The notes under the pieces were generated by a model that worked only from the letters and a program-made list of their open reading frames with translations, was not told the origin of the DNA and made no database searches. This document shows, piece after piece, positions 33,147-40,872 of a stretch of 64,000 nucleotides of DNA. How positions within the stretch are numbered: the stretch's first letter is position 1; each line of letters starts with the position of its first letter. The DNA comes from an uncultured bacterium (GTDB taxonomy: Bacteria; Bacillota; Clostridia; Lachnospirales; Lachnospiraceae), in the NCBI GenBank assembly GCA_905215155.1, contig CAJMPJ010000014.1, positions 7,161 to 71,160 on the forward strand, read 5' to 3'. The position numbers were made by a program, and so were the translations under genes.

Positions 33147-34304
33147 ATGAAAAAAGGAAACTCAAATGCAAAAAGGAACGGATATATCGGACTGGGGGTA
33201 ATGATTGTGCTTGCGGGTGCCACCATTTTAGGATCAGACCCTCTCTATAAAGCCATTGACAGCCGGGCAGGGGCCAATGTATATATTCCCGGAACTTATA
33301 CAGGAACTGCCAGAGGATATGGAGGAACCGTTCAGGCAGATGTAACAGTGTCTGGAAAGTCTATAGAGTCCATAGAAGTAAACGGAGAAAAAGAAACGCT
33401 TTTAAACATGGTATTGCCGGGACTTACGGATTCCATTATTTCCAAGCAGTCCACGGAAGTTGATGCGGTATCAGGAGCTACTTTAAGCAGCAATGCGATT
33501 AAAAAAGCTGTGGATGAGGCACTTTCCCAGGCAAGAGGGGAAGTAAAAGAGACAGAGGAAGAAACCGTTTCCCAATGGAAAGACGGGACATATTCCTATG
33601 AATCTCCGGAATTTGATGAAAACGGGTTTAAAGATCAGGTGGAGATGACCATAAAGGGAAATACCATCACAAGCCTTACCTGGGATTGTTTGAAGGAGGA
33701 TGGGACCAAAAAGAGTCAACTGTCCATGGAGGGCAAGTATGTCATGACGGAGAACGGACCCAAGTGGCATGAGCAGGCAGAAGCTGTGGTGAATTATGTG
33801 CTGGATCATCAGGGAGTCGAGGGCCTTGTTAATAAAGAAGGCTACTCCGATTCCATTGCGTCAGTGAGCATCAACCTTTCTGGTTTCGTAAACGGGGTGA
33901 AAGACTGTTTGAGTCAGGCTTCCGAAGGATCGGAGGAAGCCAAATCCTCTTTAAAAGACGGAACATATTCCTATGAATCCCCGGAATTTGACGAAAACGG
34001 ATTTAAAGATCAGGTGGAGATGACCATTAAAGGAAATACCATCACAAGCCTTACCTGGGATTGTTTGAAGGAGGATGGGACCAAAAAGAGTCAACTGTCC
34101 ATGGAGGGCAAGTATGTCATGACGGAGAACGGACCCAAGTGGCATGAGCAGGCAGAAGCTGTGGTGAATTATGTGCTGGATCATCAGGGAGTCGAGGGCC
34201 TTGTTAATAAAGAAGGCTACTCCGATTCCATTGCGTCAGTGAGCATCAACCTTTCTGGTTTCGTAAACGGGGTGAAAGACTGTTTAAGTCAGGCATCAAA
34301 GTAA
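33147..34304 (+). CDS. FMN-binding-domain protein with tandem duplicated C-terminal domain
   Basis: 385 residues. A membrane helix near the N-terminus (about 13-30) anchors an FMN-binding domain (about 45-130) with the flavinylation-type motif SGATLSS (Thr in DAVSGAT), as in RnfG and NqrC relatives. Two tandem domains of 125 residues follow (about 145-260 and 270-385), almost identical. AGGAGG precedes the ATG. Covalent flavin attachment would require an ApbE enzyme, not present in this window. Located next to NusG_II and Gx genes. Confidence 0.85.
   Translation: MKKGNSNAKRNGYIGLGVMIVLAGATILGSDPLYKAIDSRAGANVYIPGTYTGTARGYGGTVQADVTVSGKSIESIEVNGEKETLLNMVLPGLTDSIISKQSTEVDAVSGATLSSNAIKKAVDEALSQARGEVKETEEETVSQWKDGTYSYESPEFDENGFKDQVEMTIKGNTITSLTWDCLKEDGTKKSQLSMEGKYVMTENGPKWHEQAEAVVNYVLDHQGVEGLVNKEGYSDSIASVSINLSGFVNGVKDCLSQASEGSEEAKSSLKDGTYSYESPEFDENGFKDQVEMTIKGNTITSLTWDCLKEDGTKKSQLSMEGKYVMTENGPKWHEQAEAVVNYVLDHQGVEGLVNKEGYSDSIASVSINLSGFVNGVKDCLSQASK
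33579..34285 (+). repeat. Tandem domain-sized direct repeat
   Basis: Two copies 375 bp apart (33579 and 33954). Bases 33657-33910 and 34032-34285 are identical over 254 bp, whereas the first 78 bases of the copies differ at six synonymous third positions. This looks like recent homogenisation of part of an older duplication. Confidence 0.92.
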
Positions 34305-34318
34305 CAGGTCCATTGAGA

Positions 34319-34366
34319 TATCCCGGAGAGAGGCTTTGATAAAAAAGACCGGTCTCCGGGATTTTA
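34319..34366 (+). terminator. Weak terminator or intercistronic hairpin
   Basis: Ten-pair stem ATCCCGGAGA (34319-34328) with TCTCCGGGAT (34353-34362), then TTTTA. It may only partly stop transcription before the Gx gene. Confidence 0.55.
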
Positions 34367-34401
34367 CATAGACCCAGAGGAAGGAAAAGGAGAGTTACTT
34401 C

Positions 34402-34917
34402 ATGAAGGGGAAGAAATCAGCACAAATGGCATCGCTCTATGGAATGTTAATCGCACTTGCTTTTGTTCTCAGCTTTGTTGAAACGTTGATCCCCATTTCC
34501 CTGGGGATTCCAGGAGTGAAATTAGGGCTTGCAAATCTGGTGACGATTGTGGGGCTTTCCACCATCGGAACAAAAGGAACAATTGCTGTTGCCTTTTTAC
34601 GGATCCTGCTGGTGGGCTTTACCTTCAGCAATTTATTTGCAGTATTTTACAGTCTGGGAGGCTTTTTTTTCAGTATTCTGATGATGATACTATGCAAAAA
34701 GTACAAATGGTTCGGAACCATTGGGATCAGTGTTGCAGGCGGTGTGGCCCATAACATCGGACAGCTCTGTGTGGCAGCCTATGTTGTCAGGCAGACGGGG
34801 GTGTTTTATTATCTGCCTATGCTTTTGATTGCTGGTACAGCTGCCGGCCTTGTCATTGGTCTTCTTGGAAATATGATGATTGAACGAATTGGCATTTATC
34901 TAAAAAAAGTGCAGTAA
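34402..34917 (+). CDS. Gx transporter family / heptaprenyl diphosphate synthase component I-like
   Basis: 171 residues with about five membrane helices; ends LIPISLGIPGVKLGLANLVTIVGL near residues 30-52, with the G-x-G-rich signature of the Gx family. Often annotated as heptaprenyl diphosphate synthase subunit I, but it looks like an ECF-like membrane protein. Its usual companions, NusG_II and FMN-binding proteins, are its neighbours. Function in flavin or electron transfer is possible but unproven. AAGGAG precedes the ATG. Confidence 0.85.
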   Translation: MKGKKSAQMASLYGMLIALAFVLSFVETLIPISLGIPGVKLGLANLVTIVGLSTIGTKGTIAVAFLRILLVGFTFSNLFAVFYSLGGFFFSILMMILCKKYKWFGTIGISVAGGVAHNIGQLCVAAYVVRQTGVFYYLPMLLIAGTAAGLVIGLLGNMMIERIGIYLKKVQ

Positions 34918-34934
34918 AATCAAAAGATATTGTA

Positions 34935-34963
34935 TTGTTTTACCAGTCTCAGAAAGATATAAT
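34935..34963 (+). promoter_or_regulatory. Promoter of galT
   Basis: TTGTTT (34935-34940), 17-bp spacer, TATAAT (34958-34963). Confidence 0.6.
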
Positions 34964-35002
34964 AAGAAAAACTAGGCGAAAGAAACCAGGAGGATGAGCA
35001 GG

Positions 35003-36520
35003 ATGATTTACATGGCAATTAAAAAGCTGGTACAGTATGGACTCAATACAGGGTTACTCAAGGAAGCGGACAAACATTATGCGGTGAATCAGCTGTTAGA
35101 TGTATTACAGCTGGACGAATATGAGGAACCGGCTGCAGAAGCAATGGAACTTGATCTGGAGGAGGTTTTAAAAGAACTGCTGGATTATGCCTGGGAGATG
35201 GGACTGCTGGAAGCGAATACCGTTACCTGCCGGGATTTATTTGATACCAGGCTTATGAACTGCCTGATGCCAAGACCCAGTGAAGTGGAACAGAAGTTCT
35301 GGGAACTTTATCATAAACAATCCCCCCTTGCTGCCACAGATTATTATTACAAACTTTCTCAGGACTCTGATTATATCAGGAGATACCGGATTAAAAAGGA
35401 CATGCGGTGGATCACCGCTACCCCATACGGAGACTTAGACATTACCGTTAATTTATCAAAGCCTGAAAAAGATCCCAAGGCCATCGCAGCGGCAAAGCTT
35501 GCCAAACAAAGCGGATATCCCAAATGCCTGCTATGCATGGAGAATGAGGGATATGCAGGCAGGACCGATCATCCGGCCAGGAACAATCACCGGATTATCC
35601 GGTTAAACATCAACAACAGCCAGTGGGGGTTCCAGTATTCTCCGTATGTATATTATAATGAGCATTGTATTGTATTTAACGGACAGCATATTCCCATGAA
35701 GATAGAACGGGAGACGTTTGTAAAGCTGTTTGATTTTGTAAAGCAGTTTCCTCATTATTTCCTTGGCTCCAATGCAGACCTGCCCATCGTAGGAGGGTCC
35801 ATTCTTTCCCATGATCATTTTCAGGGAGGAAATTATGATTTTCCCATGGCAAAGGCCCGGATGGAGCGCGAATACCGTTTGCAAGGCTTTGAAGGAACGG
35901 AAGCAGGCATTGTGAAATGGCCCATGTCGGTTCTGCGTACCAGAAGCAAAGATCCGGAAGAACTGATTGCACTTGGTACAAAGGTTCTTGAAGCGTGGAG
36001 GGGTTATACCGATGAGGAAGCCTTTATTTTTGCTGAAACCAAAGGACAGCCTCATAACACCATTACTCCCATTGCCAGAAGGAAAGATGGAATGTATGAA
36101 CTGGATCTTGTTTTAAGAAATAACATCACCACAGAGGAGTTTCCCTTAGGCGTTTACCACCCCCATCAGGAGCTTCACCATATTAAGAAAGAGAACATCG
36201 GCCTGATCGAGGTCATGGGGCTTGCTGTTCTGCCCTCCAGACTAAAGGATGAGCTTAATCTCCTGGCCAAATACCTGATAGAAGGAAAAAGCATCCGATC
36301 GAACCCGGAGATTGAAAAGCATGCTGACTGGGTGGAGGCTTTTCTTCCTGGCTATGAATCCGTGAACGGAGACAACGTGGAGGACATCTTGAAAACGGAA
36401 GTGGGACGGGTATTTGAACGGGTACTGGAAGACGCAGGTGTTTATAAATGCAATGAAGAAGGGCGCAGGAGGTTTGAACGGTTTTTGACCAGCGTTGGTT
36501 TTGTTCCTGTCTTACAATAG
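35003..36520 (+). CDS. galT: UDP-glucose-hexose-1-phosphate uridylyltransferase (class II)
   Basis: 505 residues from ATG 35003, 9 nt after AGGAGG; the ATG at 34994 abuts the ribosome site and is unlikely. Firmicutes-type GalT: NCLMPRPSEVEQKFW near residue 90, CLLCMENEGYAGR, and the active site GSILSHDHFQGG where His-Phe-Gln replaces the HPHxQ of class I enzymes. It exchanges UMP between UDP-glucose and galactose-1-phosphate in the Leloir pathway. No galK or galE is adjacent. Confidence 0.95.
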   Translation: MIYMAIKKLVQYGLNTGLLKEADKHYAVNQLLDVLQLDEYEEPAAEAMELDLEEVLKELLDYAWEMGLLEANTVTCRDLFDTRLMNCLMPRPSEVEQKFWELYHKQSPLAATDYYYKLSQDSDYIRRYRIKKDMRWITATPYGDLDITVNLSKPEKDPKAIAAAKLAKQSGYPKCLLCMENEGYAGRTDHPARNNHRIIRLNINNSQWGFQYSPYVYYNEHCIVFNGQHIPMKIERETFVKLFDFVKQFPHYFLGSNADLPIVGGSILSHDHFQGGNYDFPMAKARMEREYRLQGFEGTEAGIVKWPMSVLRTRSKDPEELIALGTKVLEAWRGYTDEEAFIFAETKGQPHNTITPIARRKDGMYELDLVLRNNITTEEFPLGVYHPHQELHHIKKENIGLIEVMGLAVLPSRLKDELNLLAKYLIEGKSIRSNPEIEKHADWVEAFLPGYESVNGDNVEDILKTEVGRVFERVLEDAGVYKCNEEGRRRFERFLTSVGFVPVLQ

Positions 36521-36669
36521 AAACATTGTGAGACTATCAGATAGATTGATGTTTGTAATTATTTTCCCTTTGAGTTATATTCTATTTGGAATCAGGAGAA
36601 GTGTTCTGATTTACATAAAAAACATACGAAACCGGACGGAATGAGCCGGAGGGAGACTTAGAAATTGTC

Positions 36670-37533
36670 ATGAAGCAGATAGAGAATAAGACACTGAGAA
36701 CGCTTGCGGAATATGGACTGATTACAGTAAGCATTTGGATTATGGTGGTGGGGATATATTTCTTTAAATTCCCAAATAATTTTGCTTTTGGAGGTGTTAC
36801 AGGCTTTGCCACTGTGATCAGTGCATTAACACATTGGTCGGCCGGTCAGTTTACGAATATTGTGAACTGGGTTCTGCTGGCAGTCGGATTTCTGTTTTTA
36901 GGAAAGGGCTTTGGTATCAAGACCATATATGCAACCATCCTGATGTCCATATTCTTATATTTTCTGGAACGGCTGTATCCAATGAAAGGGCCTCTGACTT
37001 CAGAGCCGCTTTTGGAATTGATTTTTGCCATTCTTTTACCAGGTGTGGGCTCGGCAATCCTATTTTATGTGGGAGCCTCCAGCGGGGGAACCGATGTGAT
37101 CGCCATGATTTTAAAGCGGTACACCAGTTATAACATTGGAACTGTGCTTTTGCTTGTGGATGTAACAGGTGTCATTCTGGCTTATTTCGTATTTGGTCCT
37201 CAGACAGGGTTGTTTTCTTCTTTGGGACTTATGGCGAAATCCCTGGTGATTGACGATATAATAGAGAATATCAATTTGTGCAAGTGTTTCAGTATTATCT
37301 GTGATGATCCGGCTCCCATTTGTGATTACATTATTCATGGACTGAACCGGAGCGCTACCGTCTACGAGGCACAGGGAGCGTTCAGTCATCATAAGAAAAC
37401 CGTCATATTGACCACTATGAAACGGTCTCAGGCGCTGAAACTTAGAAACTATATACGAAACGTAGAGCCATCTGCCTTTATCCTGATTTCCAATTCCAGT
37501 GAAATTATAGGAAAGGGATTTTTAACCAGTTAG
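36670..37533 (+). CDS. YitT-family membrane protein (DUF161/DUF2179)
   Basis: 287 residues. Five to six membrane helices over residues 1-190 (including FGGVTGFATVIS and GASSGGTDVIAMIL, the family's paired motifs), then a C-terminal cytoplasmic DUF2179 domain of about 85 residues. Function unknown. The start is uncertain: GGAGGGAG lies 16 nt before ATG 36670, longer than usual, and no better in-frame start is seen. The 149-bp gap upstream shows no clear promoter. Confidence 0.87.
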   Translation: MKQIENKTLRTLAEYGLITVSIWIMVVGIYFFKFPNNFAFGGVTGFATVISALTHWSAGQFTNIVNWVLLAVGFLFLGKGFGIKTIYATILMSIFLYFLERLYPMKGPLTSEPLLELIFAILLPGVGSAILFYVGASSGGTDVIAMILKRYTSYNIGTVLLLVDVTGVILAYFVFGPQTGLFSSLGLMAKSLVIDDIIENINLCKCFSIICDDPAPICDYIIHGLNRSATVYEAQGAFSHHKKTVILTTMKRSQALKLRNYIRNVEPSAFILISNSSEIIGKGFLTS

Positions 37534-37538
37534 TATTT

Positions 37539-37569
37539 AAAACCGGAGCGTATTATGCTTCGGTTTTTT
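37539..37569 (+). terminator. Terminator after YitT gene
   Basis: Stem AAAACCGGAGC / GCTTCGGTTTT with a short loop, then TTTT; one mismatch or wobble. Confidence 0.75.
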
Positions 37570-37633
37570 GATGCAATAAAAATGCTTTTAAAGCAATTTT
37601 ATAGGACATTTTTAACAAAGTTACGCTTTAACG

Positions 37634-37657
37634 CTTTAAAAACATATAATTTTAAAG
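37634..37657. promoter_or_regulatory. Inverted repeat ahead of ABC importer promoter
   Basis: Perfect CTTTAAAA (37634-37641) and TTTTAAAG (37650-37657), 8 bp apart, ending 8 bp before the -35 box. It may be an operator or an AT-rich UP element. Confidence 0.35.
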
Positions 37658-37665
37658 TAATAAAA

Positions 37666-37694
37666 TTGACGAGGGGTGTATTTTGTAGTATGAT
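37666..37694 (+). promoter_or_regulatory. Promoter of ABC importer
   Basis: TTGACG (37666-37671), 17-bp spacer, TATGAT (37689-37694); 54 nt before the start codon. Confidence 0.7.
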
Positions 37695-37748
37695 ACCAAA
37701 TAAGTTCAAAATAGGACAAGTTTTTTGAAAGGTAGAGGAGAGAAGATT

Positions 37749-38777
37749 ATGAAAAAAACGAAGAAAGTGTTATCACTGATTCTTGCCGGTGCCATGATGA
37801 TGTCCCTGGCCGCGTGCGGGGCAAAAACCCGGGAGAGCAAAGGAACAGAGGCTGCCACCGGTCAGGAGTCTGCAGGCGGAGCAGAGACAACCGGAGAAAA
37901 AACGGCAGACGGCAAGCAGTTTAAGATCGGAGTGCTTCAGTTAGTACAGCACACCGCTTTGGATGCAGCAAATAAAGGATTTATCAAAGCCCTTGATGAT
38001 GCAGGCCTTAACTATACCGTAGATCAGCAGAATGCGGCGGGGGACCAGTCTACCTGCCAGACCATTGCCAGCAAGCTGGTCAATGACGGCAATGATCTGA
38101 TTCTTTCCATTGCAACACCTGCGGCTCAGGCAGTAGCAGGTGCCACCAGTGATATTCCGGTTCTGGTGACTGCAGTGACTGATCCGGCAGCCTCCGATTT
38201 GGTTGAAAGCAACGAAGTTCCTGGAGGAAATGTAAGCGGTACTTCTGATTTAACCCCTGTCAAAGAGCAGATTGCCCTGTTAAAGAAAATTCTTCCGGAA
38301 GCGAAGACAGTAGGGATCCTCTATGCTTCCGCAGAGTCCAACTCTGAGATCCAGGCAAAGATGGCAAGGGAAGCCATTGAAGCAGAAGGGATGACAGCAG
38401 TGGATTATACCGTATCAAGTTCCAATGAGATCCAGACCGTGGTTACTTCCATGGTAGGTAAGGTGGATGCCATCTATGCACCGACAGACAACACCATTGC
38501 GGCTGGAATGACCACGGTAGCCATGATTGCCAATGAAAACGGCCTTCCTACCATTTGTGGAGAAGAAGGCATGGTAAAGGCTGGCGGGCTTGCCACTTAC
38601 GGAATTGATTATTTTGAGCTTGGGTATTTGACCGGTCAGCAGGCAGTGCGGGTTTTAAAGGATGGAGAGGATATTTCCAAAATGGCCATTGAATATCTTC
38701 CTGCAGAAAAATGCAAGCTTTCTGTCAATGAAGAGACAGCAAAAGCATTGGGGATTGATGTTTCCAATCTTAAATAA
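37749..38777 (+). CDS. ABC transporter substrate-binding lipoprotein (PF04392, TrpX-like)
   Basis: 342 residues from ATG 37749 (GAGGAG 8 nt upstream; TTG 37725 is less likely). A lipoprotein signal MKKTKKVLSLILAGAMMMSL ends in the lipobox LAAC. The body resembles ABC_sub_bind proteins: KIGVLQLVQHTALDAANKGF, ILSIATPAAQAV, and DAIYAPTDNTIAAG. Members bind aromatic or other amino acids; substrate is not fixed by sequence. Permease and ATPase genes follow. Confidence 0.9.
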   Translation: MKKTKKVLSLILAGAMMMSLAACGAKTRESKGTEAATGQESAGGAETTGEKTADGKQFKIGVLQLVQHTALDAANKGFIKALDDAGLNYTVDQQNAAGDQSTCQTIASKLVNDGNDLILSIATPAAQAVAGATSDIPVLVTAVTDPAASDLVESNEVPGGNVSGTSDLTPVKEQIALLKKILPEAKTVGILYASAESNSEIQAKMAREAIEAEGMTAVDYTVSSSNEIQTVVTSMVGKVDAIYAPTDNTIAAGMTTVAMIANENGLPTICGEEGMVKAGGLATYGIDYFELGYLTGQQAVRVLKDGEDISKMAIEYLPAEKCKLSVNEETAKALGIDVSNLK

Positions 38778-38789
38778 CAAATTATAACA

Positions 38790-38832
38790 GGGGAATCCAG
38801 GGCGGACCGTTTCACCGGTCCTCCTGATTCCC
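38790..38832 (+). terminator. Large hairpin between binding protein and permease genes
   Basis: Extended G/C-rich stem GGGAATCCAGG with CCTGATTCCC plus inner GGACCG/CGGTCC, with no T-run. It probably stabilises the upstream message or trims downstream expression rather than ending transcription fully. Confidence 0.45.
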
Positions 38833-38840
38833 TCATAGAT

Positions 38841-38880
38841 GCTTTACATAAAAAATGATACTGACATTTTTTATGTAAGG
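38841..38880 (+). other. Second intercistronic hairpin (17-bp palindrome)
   Basis: GCTTTACATAAAAAATG (38841-38857) pairs with CATTTTTTATGTAAGGC (38864-38880), 7-nt loop, one G-U pair. It lies directly upstream of the permease ribosome site. Confidence 0.7.
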
Positions 38881-38923
38881 CATTTATGCCTGTAAAATGA
38901 GAATATATGTGGAGGAATGATAG

Positions 38924-39838
38924 ATGAGTGGTTTGCTGGTATCCTTACAGGATGCGGTGGTACAGGGCGTTTTATGGGGAATTATGGTGCTTGGAGTTTA
39001 CATTACCTATAAGCTTTTGGACATTGCAGATTTAACCGTTGACGGAAGCTTTGCCATGGGCGGCTGCGTTTGTGCGGTCATGGTATTGATGTTTCATATG
39101 GACCCATGGGTTGCTTTGCTTGTGGCCGGAGCCGCAGGAATGGCAGCCGGTGCGGTGACGGGACTGTTACATACAATTTTTGATATACCTGCAATTTTAG
39201 CAGGAATCCTGACTCAGATCGGGCTTTGGTCCATCAACCTGCGGATCATGAGCGGAAAAAGTAATATTCCGTTGTTGAAAGCGGATACGGTCTTCTCCAA
39301 ATTTATCGAAATGACAGGGCTTGGAAAACAGGCGTCCGCTCTGGTGATCGGTGTGGGAATCGCCATTCTTATGATCGTGCTGCTGTACTGGTTTTTTGGA
39401 ACCGAGATCGGAAGTGCCATGCGTGCTACCGGCAACAATGAAGCCATGATCCGGGCACAGGGAGTGAATACCAACTGGACCAAGCTTTTGGCGCTTACCA
39501 TCAGCAACGGACTTGTGGGCATTTCCGGAGGTCTGGTGAGCCAAAGCCAGAAATATGCGGATATCGGCATGGGGACCGGTGCCATTGTAATCGGTCTGGC
39601 TGCCATTGTGATCGGGGAAGTGCTTATGGGAAAACTCCGCTCCTTTGGAAGCAAGCTGGCGTCTGCAGTCGTAGGCTCCGTCATCTATTTTGTAATCCGG
39701 GCCATTGTTTTAAGGATGGGCATGAATGCCAACGATATGAAACTTTTATCCGCTGTGATTGTAGCGGTGGCGCTCTGCGTTCCAGTGGTCATTCGTAAAT
39801 GGCGCTTAAACGCAGCCTATACCGAAGGAGGGGAATGA
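38924..39838 (+). CDS. ABC transporter permease (TrpY-like)
   Basis: 304 residues with about eight membrane helices, in the branched-chain amino-acid/ribose permease fold. Typical segments: GVYITYKLLDIADLTVDGSFAMGG at the N-terminus and the EAA-like loop region GSAMRATGNNEAMIRAQGVNT around residue 160-185. GGAGG precedes the ATG. Overlaps the following ATPase region by sharing ATGA bases. Confidence 0.93.
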   Translation: MSGLLVSLQDAVVQGVLWGIMVLGVYITYKLLDIADLTVDGSFAMGGCVCAVMVLMFHMDPWVALLVAGAAGMAAGAVTGLLHTIFDIPAILAGILTQIGLWSINLRIMSGKSNIPLLKADTVFSKFIEMTGLGKQASALVIGVGIAILMIVLLYWFFGTEIGSAMRATGNNEAMIRAQGVNTNWTKLLALTISNGLVGISGGLVSQSQKYADIGMGTGAIVIGLAAIVIGEVLMGKLRSFGSKLASAVVGSVIYFVIRAIVLRMGMNANDMKLLSAVIVAVALCVPVVIRKWRLNAAYTEGGE

Positions 39839-39840
39839 TT

Positions 39841-40638
39841 ATGCTGGATATTAAGAATGTGAGAAAGACGTTTAATAAAAATACCATCAACGAGAAAAAA
39901 GCATTGAACGGCATTAACCTCCATCTGGATGAGGGCGATTTTGTTACGGTTATTGGAGGAAATGGAGCCGGAAAATCCACCACACTCAATATGGTTGCCG
40001 GTGTTTATCCCATTGATTCCGGTAAAATTGAAATTGACGGGGTCAATATTTCCCGTTTTCCAGAATATAAGAGAGCAAAGTACATCGGCCGGGTCTTCCA
40101 GGACCCTATGATGGGAACCGCTGCCGGTATGGAGATCCAGGAAAATATGGCTCTTGCTTACCGGAGAGGCAAGAACAGGAGCCTTGCCTGGGGGATCAAA
40201 TCCAGTGAAAAAGAATTTTACCAGGAAGCCCTTAAAAAGCTGGGACTGGGTCTTGAAAACCGTATGACCAACAAGGTGGGACTTCTTTCCGGAGGACAAA
40301 GACAGGCACTTACTCTTTTAATGGCAACGCTGCAGAAACCAAAGCTCCTTCTCCTTGATGAGCATACCGCGGCTCTTGATCCTAAGACGGCAAAAAAGGT
40401 TCTTGAGATCACGGAAGAAATCGTGGAAGAACAGAACCTGACCACACTGATGATCACTCATAACATGAAGGATGCCATTCAGATCGGAAACCGTTTGATT
40501 ATGATGCATGAAGGACGTATTATTTACGACGTGTCCGGAGATGAAAAGAAGAAGCTGGAAGTCGAAGACCTGTTAAAGAAATTTGAAGAAGCAAGCGGAG
40601 AAGAATTCACCAATGACCGTATGATACTGGCAAAATAA
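39841..40638 (+). CDS. ABC transporter ATP-binding protein (TrpZ-like)
   Basis: 265 residues from ATG 39841, 9 nt after AGGAGG; an ATG at 39835 overlaps the permease stop but is too close to the ribosome site. Walker A GGNGAGKST, Q-loop FQDPMMG, signature LLSGGQRQALTLLMATL, Walker B LLLLDEHTAALDP and H-loop MITHN are intact. Completes the three-part importer with the two genes upstream. Confidence 0.94.
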   Translation: MLDIKNVRKTFNKNTINEKKALNGINLHLDEGDFVTVIGGNGAGKSTTLNMVAGVYPIDSGKIEIDGVNISRFPEYKRAKYIGRVFQDPMMGTAAGMEIQENMALAYRRGKNRSLAWGIKSSEKEFYQEALKKLGLGLENRMTNKVGLLSGGQRQALTLLMATLQKPKLLLLDEHTAALDPKTAKKVLEITEEIVEEQNLTTLMITHNMKDAIQIGNRLIMMHEGRIIYDVSGDEKKKLEVEDLLKKFEEASGEEFTNDRMILAK

Positions 40639-40647
40639 AACGCTTAT

Positions 40648-40696
40648 AACATGGGTTTGATGCTGTTTCTATGAAGGCATGGCCCATGTTTTCTTT
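40648..40696 (+). terminator. Terminator after ABC importer
   Basis: Stem AACATGGG (40648-40655) with CCCATGTT (40683-40690), further pairing inside, then TTCTTTTT. Confidence 0.65.
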
Positions 40697-40795
40697 TTGT
40701 TTGGTATCTTAATAAAATTGGATGGTTTTGTTCGGCGATGTAACAGAATCTTAATAATTTTTTGCATGTCAAATATCGCAAAACGTGACAGAATA

Positions 40796-40804
40796 TGCTA
40801 TACT
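40796..40804 (+). promoter_or_regulatory. Extended -10 promoter of SH3/NlpC gene
   Basis: TGC followed by TATACT (40799-40804); weak -35. 68 nt before the start codon. Confidence 0.5.
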
Positions 40805-40872
40805 TAGTCGAATAGGCTCATAGTCTGAATCGGTGATCCGATAGAATAGTTGAGGATGGAGAGAAAGACAGA

